Source of the DNA: Micromonospora purpureochromogenes
Lineage (GTDB): Bacteria > Actinomycetota > Actinomycetes > Mycobacteriales > Micromonosporaceae
Assembly (NCBI RefSeq): GCF_900091515.1
Contig: NZ_LT607410.1
Location: 3,286,001 to 3,350,000, forward strand
Length of the DNA stretch: 64,000 nucleotides
Direction of reading: 5' to 3'
Shown: one piece after another, positions 45,769-53,900 of the stretch
How positions within the stretch are numbered: the first letter of the stretch is position 1
How the letters are laid out: the number at the start of each line of letters is the position of its first letter
Position numbers and translations under genes: made by a program
Notes under the pieces: generated by a model
The model's input: only the letters and a program-made list of their open reading frames with translations
Told to the model about the DNA's origin: nothing
The model's database searches: none

Positions 45769-46296
45769 GTGCGTACCGTCGAACTGCTCTGCTCCCCGCC
45801 CCTGGAGCAGGCGGTGCGCGCCGCCTGGGACCGGCTGGCCGCCGCCGGACTGCCCAGCCTGGCCCGCAACCACCACCCCACCAACCGGCCGCACCTGACC
45901 ATCGCCTCGGTGGATGCGTTCCCGCCCGGCGCCGCCGAACGCCTCGCCGACCTCTTCGACGCCGCGCTGCCCCTGCCGGTCCGCCTCGACCGGATCGAGG
46001 TGCTCGACGGCAGCGCCCCGCTGGTCTGGCTGCTGCGCCCCAGCCCCGAGCTGACCGCCCTGCACGCCGCGGTCTGGGACGTGCTCGCCGGCGCCGACGG
46101 GCAGCACCCGTGGCACGCCCCGGGGCGGTGGATCCCGCACCTGAGTCTCGCGCTGCGCTTTCGTGACCACGACCGGCGGCTGGCCCGGGCCCTGGCCGGC
46201 GTCGACCGGCCGGCGGGGGAGTTCGTGGCCGCCCGCAGCTACGACGGCGACACCCGGGCGGTCAGCCCGCTGGGAAAGGGCTCTCCGGCAAGCTGA
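45769..46296 (+). CDS. 2'-5' RNA ligase / cyclic phosphodiesterase family protein
   Basis: 175-aa 2H phosphoesterase. The two HxT/S motifs are HLTIAS (about residue 43) and HLSLAL (about residue 124). Members open 2',3'-cyclic phosphates or join 2'-5' RNA ends; thpR-like activity is possible. A GTG start 7 nt after a TAGCCT box suggests a leaderless mRNA, with the promoter built partly from the inverted repeat. Confidence 0.85.
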   Translation: MRTVELLCSPPLEQAVRAAWDRLAAAGLPSLARNHHPTNRPHLTIASVDAFPPGAAERLADLFDAALPLPVRLDRIEVLDGSAPLVWLLRPSPELTALHAAVWDVLAGADGQHPWHAPGRWIPHLSLALRFRDHDRRLARALAGVDRPAGEFVAARSYDGDTRAVSPLGKGSPAS

Positions 46297-46472
46297 CGCC
46301 GGGCCGTGGTTGCCCCAGCGCTCCCGCTGGTCTGGACCCGTCGCCGATGACCGAGCGTGGTGATCGACGTCACCCGGCGTGCGGTCCGCGAGGGTCCGGC
46401 CCGATCGGCCCGGCGGGGGAGGATCACGACAGGACGGGCTGAAGGGCCCGCGACGGTGCAGGAAGGATCAGC

Positions 46473-47123
46473 ATGAACGACCGCGGAACCGTGGACATGT
46501 GGTTCGACCCGGTCTGCCCCTGGGCGTGGGTGACCTCCCGCTGGCTGCTGGAGGTGGAGCGGGTCCGCCCGGTCGACGTCCGGTTCAACGTGATGAGCCT
46601 CGCGGTGCTCAACGAGGGCAACGACGATGTGCCCGAGCCGTACCGGGACCGACCCGACGAGTACTTCGAACTGCGCCGCCGCTCCTGGGGGCCGGTGCGG
46701 ATCTGCGTCGCCGCCGCCCAGGCCCACGGACCGGGCGTGCTCCGCGACCTCTACACCGCCTTCGGCACCCGGATCCACCCGGGCGGGCAGCCGCTCGGCG
46801 ACGCGCTCAACCGGGCGGCGCTGGCCGACGCCGGCCTCGACCCGGCCCTCGCCGCCGCGGCGGAGAGCACCACGCACGACGACGCGGTCCGGGCCAGTCA
46901 CGACGCGGGGATGAAGCCGGTCGGCACGGACGTCGGCACCCCGGTCATTCACGCCCCGGGCCCGGTGGCCGGGGAGACCGTGGCGTTCTTCGGCCCGGTG
47001 GTCACGCCGGCGCCGCGCGGCGAGGCGGCCGGTCGCCTCTGGGACGGGGTGCTCCTCGTCGCCGGCACGTCCGGCTTCTACGAGCTCAAGCGCAGCCGCG
47101 ACCTCGGCCCGTCCTTCGACTGA
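46473..47123 (+). CDS. Mycothiol-dependent nitroreductase-like DsbA-fold protein (Rv2466c type)
   Basis: 216-aa thioredoxin-fold protein with the active-site motif CPWAW in DPVCPWAW near the N terminus. A long helical insertion (VRICVAAAQAHGPGVLRDLYTAFGTRIHPGG) and the cis-Pro loop GTPVIH follow. Rv2466c-like enzymes use mycothiol for redox or nitro-reduction under oxidative stress. It is cytoplasmic with an own ribosome binding site (GGAAGGATC). Not clearly part of the PKS cluster that follows. Confidence 0.87.
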   Translation: MNDRGTVDMWFDPVCPWAWVTSRWLLEVERVRPVDVRFNVMSLAVLNEGNDDVPEPYRDRPDEYFELRRRSWGPVRICVAAAQAHGPGVLRDLYTAFGTRIHPGGQPLGDALNRAALADAGLDPALAAAAESTTHDDAVRASHDAGMKPVGTDVGTPVIHAPGPVAGETVAFFGPVVTPAPRGEAAGRLWDGVLLVAGTSGFYELKRSRDLGPSFD

Positions 47124-47134
47124 CCGACCGGGTG

Positions 47135-47165
47135 GGGGCGCCGGGCCATCGCCGCCCGGCGCCCC
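47135..47165 (+). terminator. 12-bp terminator before the PKS genes
   Basis: GGGGCGCCGGGC (47135-47146) pairs with GCCCGGCGCCCC (47154-47165). It separates the redox gene from the polyketide operon. Confidence 0.75.
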
Positions 47166-47300
47166 GACCCCATCGATCTTCAAGCCGGCCTCAAGTACGC
47201 CCCCGCACGCTGTCCCTCGTCATCGCGGCTGAACACGGACGCGGTAGTAGTCGACCGGCAGTGAGGGACGTACTGCGATGTTGAGTTCGAGGGCCTGCAC

Positions 47301-48584
47301 GTGTCCGGACGGTGTCCGGTGACGCGGCGCGTCGTCATCACCGGGATAGGCGTACGCGCCCCCGGTGGCAACGGCACCAAGGAATTCTGGGACCTGTTGA
47401 CCGCGGGCCGGACGGCGACCCGGCGGATCTCCTTCTTCGACCCGTCGCCGTACCGGTCCCAGGTCGCCGGGGAGGCCGACTTCGACCCGGCCCGGGAGGG
47501 GCTGACGCCCCGCGAGGTCCGGCGGATGGACCGGGCGTCGCAGTTCGCCGTGGTCTGCGCCCGGGAGGCGGTCGCCGACAGCGGCCTGGACTTCGGCGCG
47601 CTGGACCCGCACCGGGTCGGCGTGAGCCTGGGCAGCGCGGTCGCCGCGGCCACCAGCCTGGAGCGGGAGTACCTGGTGCTTTCCGACAGCGGACGGCGGT
47701 GGGAGGTCGACGCCGACTACGTCTCGCCGCACATGTTCGACTACCTGATTCCCAGCGTCATGCCGGCGGAGGTGGCCTGGACGGTGGCGGCCGAGGGGCC
47801 GGTGGCGATGGTCTCCAACGGCTGCACCTCCGGCCTGGACTCGGTGGGCCACGCCGTCCAGCTGATCCGGGAGGGCAGCGCCGACGTGATGCTGGCCGGC
47901 GCCTCGGACGCGCCGGTCACGCCGATCGTGGCGGCCTGCTTCGACGCCATCAAGGCCACCACCTCCCGCAACGACGACCCGGAGCACGCGTCCCGGCCCT
48001 TCGACGGCTCCCGCAACGGGTTCGTCCTCGCTGAGGGGGCGGCGATGTTCGTGCTCGAGGAGTACGCGAGCGCCCGCCGCCGCGGCGCGCACGTCTACGC
48101 CGAGGTCTCCGGGTACGCCACCCGGTGCAACGCGTACCACATGACGGGGCTCAAGGCCGACGGCCGGGAGATGGCCGAGGCGATCCGGGTGGCGCTGGAC
48201 GAGTCCCGGCTGGACCCCACGGCGATCGACTACGTCAACGCGCACGGCTCGGGCACCCGGCAGAACGACCGGCACGAGACGGCTGCCTACAAGCGCAGCC
48301 TCGGCCAGCACGCGTACGAGGTGCCGGTCAGCTCGATCAAGTCGATGGTCGGGCACTCGCTCGGCGCCATCGGGTCCGTCGAGATCGCCGCCTCGCTCCT
48401 GGCGATCGAGCACGGTGTCGTACCGCCCACCGCCAACCTGCGCGAGTCCGACCCGGAGTGCGACCTCGACTACGTGCCGCTGGTCGCGCGGGAGCAGGAC
48501 GTCGACGCCGTGCTGACGGTCGGCAGCGGCTTCGGCGGTTTCCAGAGCGCAATGGTGCTGCGACGGCCGGAGGCGCGGTCATGA
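47301..48584 (+). CDS. Type II PKS ketosynthase alpha (KS-alpha)
   Basis: 427-aa condensing enzyme from GTG 47301 (GTG 47319 is an alternative). Catalytic Cys175 is in the motif [12 protein letters not shown] (most KS-alphas have STGC), with His315 in NAHGSGT and His352 in GHSLGAIGS. With CLF and ACP it builds the poly-beta-ketone chain. First gene of a six-gene rightward operon with ATGA/GTGA overlaps. No starter-specific KSIII is seen, so an acetate starter is likely (inference). Confidence 0.95.
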   Translation: MSGRCPVTRRVVITGIGVRAPGGNGTKEFWDLLTAGRTATRRISFFDPSPYRSQVAGEADFDPAREGLTPREVRRMDRASQFAVVCAREAVADSGLDFGALDPHRVGVSLGSAVAAATSLEREYLVLSDSGRRWEVDADYVSPHMFDYLIPSVMPAEVAWTVAAEGPVAMVSNGCTSGLDSVGHAVQLIREGSADVMLAGASDAPVTPIVAACFDAIKATTSRNDDPEHASRPFDGSRNGFVLAEGAAMFVLEEYASARRRGAHVYAEVSGYATRCNAYHMTGLKADGREMAEAIRVALDESRLDPTAIDYVNAHGSGTRQNDRHETAAYKRSLGQHAYEVPVSSIKSMVGHSLGAIGSVEIAASLLAIEHGVVPPTANLRESDPECDLDYVPLVAREQDVDAVLTVGSGFGGFQSAMVLRRPEARS

Positions 48585-49801
48585 CGGGCCCGGTGGTGGT
48601 CACCGGCATGAGCGTGGCGACCCCGGTCGGGCTGGGACTCGAACGGTTCTGGACCAACCTCCTCGCCGGCCGGAACGGGATCAGCCGGATCACCCGCTTC
48701 GACGTCTCCGCGTACCCGGCTGCGCTGGCCGGGCAGATCCTCGACTTCCGGCCGGAGGAGCACCTGCCGAGCCGGCTGCTGCCGCAGACCGACGTCTCCA
48801 CCCGGCTCGCCCTGGCCACCGCCGACTGGGCGATCGCCGACGCGAAGGTCGACCCGGCCACACTGACCGACTACGACATGGGCGTCGTCACCTCGAACGC
48901 CTCCGGCGGCTTCGAGTTCACCCACCGTGAGTTCCACAAGCTCTGGTCGCAGGGACCGCAGGCGGTCAGCGTCTACGAGTCGTTCGCCTGGTTCTACGCG
49001 GTGAACACCGGTCAGATTTCCATCCGCAACAGGATGCGCGGCCCGAGCAGCGCCCTGGTGGCCGAGCAGGCCGGTGGCCTCGACGCGGTGGGGCACGCGC
49101 GCCGGACCGTACGCCGCGGCACCTCGCTCGTGGTCACCGGCGGGGTGGACTCGGCGCTCGACCCGTGGGGCTGGACGTCTCAGGTGTCCAGCGGCCGGGT
49201 CAGCGCCGCCACCGACCCGGACCGGGCCTACCTGCCCTTCGACGGGCGGGCCGCCGGCTACGTTCCCGGTGAGGGCGGCGCGATCATGGTGCTGGAGGAC
49301 CTCGCGGCGGCGCGCGAACGCGGCGTGCCGCAGCGGTACGGGGAGATCGCCGGCTACGCCTCCACCTTCGACCCGCCCCCCGGGTCGCCGCGCCCGCCCG
49401 CCCTGCGCCGGGCCGCCGAGCTGGCCCTCGCCGACGCGGGGATCGGCCCGGATGCCGTCGACGTGGTGTTCGCCGACGCCGCGGGCGTGCCCGAGCTGGA
49501 CCGGGTGGAGGCCGAGGCGATCAGCGGCCTGTTCGGCCCGCGCGGCGTGCCGGTGACCGCGCCCAAGGCGATGTTCGGCCGGCTCTACGCCGGGGGTGGC
49601 CCCACCGACCTGGTCGCCGCCCTGCTCGCCATCCGCGACGGGGTGATCCCACCCACCACCGGCACCACCCAGGTGCCCGAGCGGTACGCCCTCGACCTGG
49701 TCCTGGACCGGCCCCGACCGGCCCCGGTCTCCACCGCCCTCGTGCTCGCCCGGGGCCGGTGGGGGTTCAACTCCGCCGTCGTCGTCCGCGCCGCCGGATG
49801 A
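48581..49801 (+). CDS. Type II PKS chain-length factor (KS-beta, CLF)
   Basis: 406-aa KS-like subunit in which the active-site Cys is replaced by Gln163 in [15 protein letters not shown], the CLF signature. It pairs with KS-alpha and sets chain length; the length cannot be read reliably from sequence. The ATG overlaps the KS-alpha stop (ATGA), as usual for this pair. Confidence 0.95.
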   Translation: MTGPVVVTGMSVATPVGLGLERFWTNLLAGRNGISRITRFDVSAYPAALAGQILDFRPEEHLPSRLLPQTDVSTRLALATADWAIADAKVDPATLTDYDMGVVTSNASGGFEFTHREFHKLWSQGPQAVSVYESFAWFYAVNTGQISIRNRMRGPSSALVAEQAGGLDAVGHARRTVRRGTSLVVTGGVDSALDPWGWTSQVSSGRVSAATDPDRAYLPFDGRAAGYVPGEGGAIMVLEDLAAARERGVPQRYGEIAGYASTFDPPPGSPRPPALRRAAELALADAGIGPDAVDVVFADAAGVPELDRVEAEAISGLFGPRGVPVTAPKAMFGRLYAGGGPTDLVAALLAIRDGVIPPTTGTTQVPERYALDLVLDRPRPAPVSTALVLARGRWGFNSAVVVRAAG

Positions 49802-49842
49802 TCGGCCCGCTTTCGCACACCCCGACCACAGAGGAGCCATCC

Positions 49843-50099
49843 ATGAGCACGATGACCATCGACGACGTGCGCCGCATCCTCGTCGCCTGCGCCGGCGAGA
49901 CGGACGCGGCGGCCTTCGACGGCGACATCGACGGCGTCGAATTCGAGGAGCTGGGGTACGACTCGCTGGCACTGATGGAGACCGCCGCGCGGATCGAGCA
50001 GGAGTACGGGGTGCGCATCCCCGACGAGCGGATCGCCGACCTGCGCACCCCCGCGAGCTGGTCGACCTCGTCAACGGCGCCGCGGCCCGGACGTCATGA
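49843..50099 (+). CDS. Type II PKS acyl carrier protein with apparent C-terminal frameshift
   Basis: 85-residue ACP; phosphopantetheine attachment at Ser41 in GYDSLALME. Near the C terminus the frame breaks in a C5 run at 50048-50052: with one extra C the sequence reads RELVDLVNGAAARTS and stops at TGA 50097-50099, overlapping the cyclase ATG (ATGA). As given, translation instead runs on past 50100 with no stop until 52032. The fold core is intact; only the last helix is affected. Sequencing error or true mutation cannot be told apart here. Confidence 0.85.
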
Positions 50100-51091
50100 C
50101 CCCGGCCGTCGGAGAGCCGATGAGCCCGTCCCGGCCGCACCAGACCGTCCACACCCGCGTCGTGGCCGCGCCCCCGGAGGTGGTCTACGAGCTGGTCGCC
50201 GACGTACGCCGGTGGCCCGTGATCTTCGAGCCGACCGTGCACGTACGGCACCTGGAGCGCACCTCGGGTGCCGAACGGTTCGAGCTCTGGGCGCAGGTCA
50301 ACGGTCAGGTGAACACCTGGGCGTCCCGGCGCGACCTCGATCCGGCCGGCCTGCGGGTCGCCTTCCGGCAGGAGCGCAGCCACGCCCCGTTGACCTCGAT
50401 GGGCGGCGACTGGACGTTCCGACCGGTGGGCGGCGGGCGGACCGAGGTGGTGCTGACCCACCGGTTCACCGTCGACGGCGGCGAGGAGCAGCTGGCGTGG
50501 ATGAACCAGGCGCTGGACACCAACAGCGCCCGGGAACTCGCCGCGCTGGCCCGCGTCGCCGAACTCGGGCACCCGGTGGACGACCTGGTCTTCTCCTTCA
50601 CCGACCGGGTGGTGCTGCCCGGAGTCAGCGCGGCCGACGTGTACGCCTTCGTGCGGCGCAGCGACCTGTGGCCGCAGCGGCTGCCGCACGTCGGCCGGGT
50701 GTCGCTGAGCGAACCGCAGCCGGACGTGCAGGACATGGAGATGGACACGGTGACCGCCGAGGGGCGGTCGCACACCACCCGCTCGATCCGGCTCTGCCTG
50801 CCCGGGCAGATCGTCTACAAGCAGGTGGTCCCGCCGGGAATGCTCCTCGGGCACGCCGGCTCGTGGGAGTTCGCCGACGGTCCGGGCGGCGCGGAGGTCC
50901 ACGCCCGACACAGCGTGGCGGTCGACCCGGAGGCGGTCGACGCCGTCCTCGGCGCCGGCAGCACCCCGGCGGACGCCCGCCGCCACCTGCGGGACGTGCT
51001 CGGCCGCAACAGCCGGGCCACGCTCGAGCACGCCGGCCGGTACGCGCGGGAGCAGCCGGCCCCGCACACCGGGGCGGGTGTGTCCCGGTGA
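50096..51091 (+). CDS. Didomain polyketide aromatase/cyclase (SRPBCC, ActVII-like)
   Basis: 331-aa protein with two START/Bet v1-like domains (about 15-160 and 165-315), each with hot-dog helix-grip signatures such as VVYELVADVRRWPVIFEPTVHV and VYAFVRRSDLWPQRLPHV. It closes and dehydrates the first ring of the nascent polyketide, as ActVII-type aromatases do. Start ATG at 50096 (ATGA with the restored ACP frame); ATG at 50120 is an internal alternative. Overlaps the next start by 4 nt. Confidence 0.92.
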   Translation: MTPAVGEPMSPSRPHQTVHTRVVAAPPEVVYELVADVRRWPVIFEPTVHVRHLERTSGAERFELWAQVNGQVNTWASRRDLDPAGLRVAFRQERSHAPLTSMGGDWTFRPVGGGRTEVVLTHRFTVDGGEEQLAWMNQALDTNSARELAALARVAELGHPVDDLVFSFTDRVVLPGVSAADVYAFVRRSDLWPQRLPHVGRVSLSEPQPDVQDMEMDTVTAEGRSHTTRSIRLCLPGQIVYKQVVPPGMLLGHAGSWEFADGPGGAEVHARHSVAVDPEAVDAVLGAGSTPADARRHLRDVLGRNSRATLEHAGRYAREQPAPHTGAGVSR

Positions 51092-52032
51092 GCGTCCCCT
51101 CGGTGGTCGCCGCCCTGGCGACAGGTGACGCGGACGGCGCGCTTACCGAGGTGGCCGACGGCGTCTTCGCGTACACCCAGCTGCCCGGCGGCTGGTGCGT
51201 CAGCAACGCCGGCGTCGTGGTCGGGTCCGACGGCGTCCTGGTGATCGACACCCTGGCCACCGAGCGACGCGCCCGGCGCCTCCGGGCGGCCGTCGACGGG
51301 ATCGGTGGGGGACCCGGACGCCTGGTGGTCAACACCCACCATCACGGCGACCACAACTTCGGCAACCACGTCTTCGGCCCGGGTGCCACCGTCGTCGCGC
51401 ACGAACTGGCCCGTACCGAGATGGCCGACACCGGGCTCGCCCTGACCGGCCTCTGGCCCGACGTCGACTGGGGCGACGTGCGGGTCACCCTGCCCGCGGT
51501 GACGTTCGCCGACCGGCTCACCGTGCACGTCGGTGACCGGCGCGCCGAGCTGGTCCACGTCGGGCCGGCGCACACCACCAACGACGTGGTGGTGTGGCTG
51601 CCCGACGAGCGCGTCCTGTTCGCCGGGGATGTGGTCCTCTCCGGGGCCGCCCCGTTCAACCTCATGGGCTCGGTCTCCGGGGCGCTCACCGCACTCGAAC
51701 GGCTCCGGAAGCTGGAGCCGCGCACCGTGGTCTGCGGACACGGGCCCGTGACGGGGCCGCAGGCCATCGAGGACAACATCGCCTACCTGCGCTGGGTTCG
51801 GGACCTGGCCGCAACGGCGCACGCGGCGGGCCTCACCCCGTTGGCGGCCGCGCGGTCGGCGGACCTCGCGCCGTTCGCGCACCTGCTCGACGGCGAGCGC
51901 ATCGTGGGCAACCTGCACCGCGCGTACGCCGAGATCGCCGGTGGCCCGCCGGGCCGGCCGCTGGACGTCGTCGCGATCTTCGGCGAGATGGTCGCCTACA
52001 ACGACGGCCGGTTGCCGACCTGCCGGGCCTGA
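51088..52032 (+). CDS. Metallo-beta-lactamase-fold cyclase/thioesterase (ActIV-like)
   Basis: 314-aa MBL-fold hydrolase: HHHGDH motif at about residue 88 (NTHHHGDHNFGNHVF), LVHVGPAHT, LFAGDVVL, and CGHGPVTG. In actinorhodin-type clusters ActIV holds the same place and closes the second ring with chain release; the same role is inferred. GTG at 51088 overlaps the aromatase stop. The frameshifted ACP frame is in frame with this gene. Confidence 0.9.
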   Translation: MSVPSVVAALATGDADGALTEVADGVFAYTQLPGGWCVSNAGVVVGSDGVLVIDTLATERRARRLRAAVDGIGGGPGRLVVNTHHHGDHNFGNHVFGPGATVVAHELARTEMADTGLALTGLWPDVDWGDVRVTLPAVTFADRLTVHVGDRRAELVHVGPAHTTNDVVVWLPDERVLFAGDVVLSGAAPFNLMGSVSGALTALERLRKLEPRTVVCGHGPVTGPQAIEDNIAYLRWVRDLAATAHAAGLTPLAAARSADLAPFAHLLDGERIVGNLHRAYAEIAGGPPGRPLDVVAIFGEMVAYNDGRLPTCRA

Positions 52033-52079
52033 CCCGGCGCCCACGCCACCCCGCACCCCTCACGTTAGGAACGGTCGCT

Positions 52080-53246
52080 GTGTCCATGACAACCGCACCG
52101 CGCGCCCGCCGGGTGTTCGCGGCAGCCGCAGCCGTCGCCGGTCTGCTCACCCTCGCCGCCCAACTGCCCGACGGCGGGTCGTCCGCCGCCCCCACGGCGC
52201 CGTCCGCCGGCGCCGCCCACCGCCACGCCACCGGGGAGTCGTCCCGGACGACGGTCGCCCCGCCACCGCTGGACCCGCGGACCGTGCCGGTCGCGTTCGT
52301 CGCCGGCCCGCAGCGGTCCGGCGCGAAGGGGGACGCTCCGCTGGACGTCTGCCTGGTCCTCGGGCGACCGGAGAAGGAGCGGACGGTGAAGCTGCCGCCC
52401 GCCGCGGCCGAGCGGCTCTACCGCGCCACCCGCTCGTACCCCGGCCCGTGCGCCGACTACGGCCCGACGAAGCGGCTCGGCGACGGGACGGTGCGGATCT
52501 ACTCCCAGCTCGCCGGTGACCGGCCGGCGAGCCTCGGCTTCGTCCTCGACCGTCGGGCGCTCGGCGGCCTGCCGACCGAGCCGACCGACGGCGCGCACTG
52601 CCACGACGTCGACGGCGACGGCACGATCGACCCTGCCACCGAGTGCGTCCACGAGCACGAGTACCTGCTCGACCTGCCGCAGCGCTTCCGGGACGTGGTC
52701 GGCGGCCCGTTCCGGTGGGCCATGCTGAACTGGGACCCGCGCGGGCACGCCCCGGCCCAGATCTACGGCGCTCCCCACTTCGACCTGCACTTCTACCTCC
52801 AGGACCGGGCGGAGACGGCGGCCATCGGCACCGGACCGTGCGGCGGCGGCAACCTGGTCGACTGCGCGGACTACGCCGAGGCGCGGCTGCCGGTGCCGGC
52901 CCGCTACCTGCCCGCCGACTACCTCGACATCGACGCCGTGGTGCCGGGCATGGGCAACCATCTCGGTGACCCCACGGCCCCCGAGTTCAACGGCCAGCCG
53001 TTCACCCACACCTTCATGTACGGCGCCTACGGCGGCGACGTCACGTTCTACGAGCCGATGATCACGAGGGCCTGGCTGGCGGACCTCGCCGCCGGGCGGG
53101 TGCAGCCGTCCTGCCGGCCGCTCAAGCTCCCCGCGGCCTGGGAGGAGGCCGGCTGGTACCCGACCAGCTACTGCATGTCCTACCGGGCCAACCGGCAGGA
53201 GATCACCGTCGCACTGACCGACTTCGTGTCGCGGCCCGCCTCCTGA
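52080..53246 (+). CDS. Secreted DUF5602/TTHB210-like protein in PKS cluster
   Basis: 388-aa exported protein: an N-terminal signal peptide (hydrophobic run FAAAAAVAGLLTLAAQL) is followed by a Pro/Ala/Ser stretch. A C-terminal domain with HFDLHFYL, VPGMGNHLGDP and FTHTFMYGAYGGDVTFYEPMIT matches what is called DUF5602. The His-rich core may bind metal. GTG at 52080 is preferred (AGGA 9 nt upstream) over ATG 52086. Its place between cyclase and flavin reductase is unusual; a role in late or extracellular steps is possible. Confidence 0.8.
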   Translation: MSMTTAPRARRVFAAAAAVAGLLTLAAQLPDGGSSAAPTAPSAGAAHRHATGESSRTTVAPPPLDPRTVPVAFVAGPQRSGAKGDAPLDVCLVLGRPEKERTVKLPPAAAERLYRATRSYPGPCADYGPTKRLGDGTVRIYSQLAGDRPASLGFVLDRRALGGLPTEPTDGAHCHDVDGDGTIDPATECVHEHEYLLDLPQRFRDVVGGPFRWAMLNWDPRGHAPAQIYGAPHFDLHFYLQDRAETAAIGTGPCGGGNLVDCADYAEARLPVPARYLPADYLDIDAVVPGMGNHLGDPTAPEFNGQPFTHTFMYGAYGGDVTFYEPMITRAWLADLAAGRVQPSCRPLKLPAAWEEAGWYPTSYCMSYRANRQEITVALTDFVSRPAS

Positions 53247-53279
53247 CCCCTCCACTCTGCGGACGACCGGGAGATTCCG

Positions 53280-53861
53280 ATGCGCTCAACTGATTCCACC
53301 ATCAGCGACAACGGAGTCCGCCCGGTCGATCCGGCGGCCTACCGGGAGGCGATGGCGCGCTTCCCGACCGGCGTGGCGATCGTGACCACACACGATGAGG
53401 ACGGCACCCCGTACGGCTTCACCGCGAGCTCGTTCTGCTCGGTGTCCCTCGACCCGCCCCTGGTGCTGGTCTGCCTGGACCGGTCGGCCAACTCGTTCCC
53501 CGTCTTCCAGCGCAGCCGCCACTTCGCGGTGAGCTTCCTGCGTTCCCACCACGTCGACCTGGCCAAGCGGTTCGCCAGCAAGAGCCCGGACAAGTTCGGC
53601 GCCGGCGGCTTCGTCCGCACCGACGACGGGGCGACCGTGCTGCGCGAGGCGCTCGCCGCCGTCGAGTGCGTCATCGACAGCCGCCACGTGGCCGGGGACC
53701 ACGTGATCCTGGTCGGCGGTGTCCAGCGGGTCGTCCTGCCCGACGAGGGGTCGCCGGTCGTCTACTTCGACCGCGGCTTCCGCGCGCTCTGCGGCGGCGA
53801 CTGCCCCCACCCGGCGCAGCCCGGCGCCGGCCATCCGGCCGACGGGGCGAGCCGGCCCTGA
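53280..53861 (+). CDS. Flavin reductase (ActVB-like)
   Basis: 193-aa flavin reductase-like domain: FPTGVAIVTTHDEDGTPYGFTASSFCSVSLDPPLVLVCLDRSANS, HFAVSFL, and the GDHVILVGGV strand. It gives reduced FMN/FAD to a partner monooxygenase, here probably the ActVA-ORF5-like protein at the right edge. It has its own start 33 bp after the upstream gene. The C-terminal tail has Cys/Pro/His-rich residues of no known role. Confidence 0.9.
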   Translation: MRSTDSTISDNGVRPVDPAAYREAMARFPTGVAIVTTHDEDGTPYGFTASSFCSVSLDPPLVLVCLDRSANSFPVFQRSRHFAVSFLRSHHVDLAKRFASKSPDKFGAGGFVRTDDGATVLREALAAVECVIDSRHVAGDHVILVGGVQRVVLPDEGSPVVYFDRGFRALCGGDCPHPAQPGAGHPADGASRP

Positions 53862-53900
53862 CCTCATCCGCTCCGAACTTTCTTCCGGAAGGCGCCTGCC

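Noticed and set aside
47170..47300. Imperfect inverted repeat around AGTACG/GTCCCTC and GAGGGACGTACT upstream of KS-alpha
   Set aside because: The halves are broken and far apart; too weak to call an operator.
48470..51067. 865-aa minus-strand open frame across CLF, ACP and aromatase
   Set aside because: Antisense shadow of the PKS genes without any recognisable motif or ribosome binding site.
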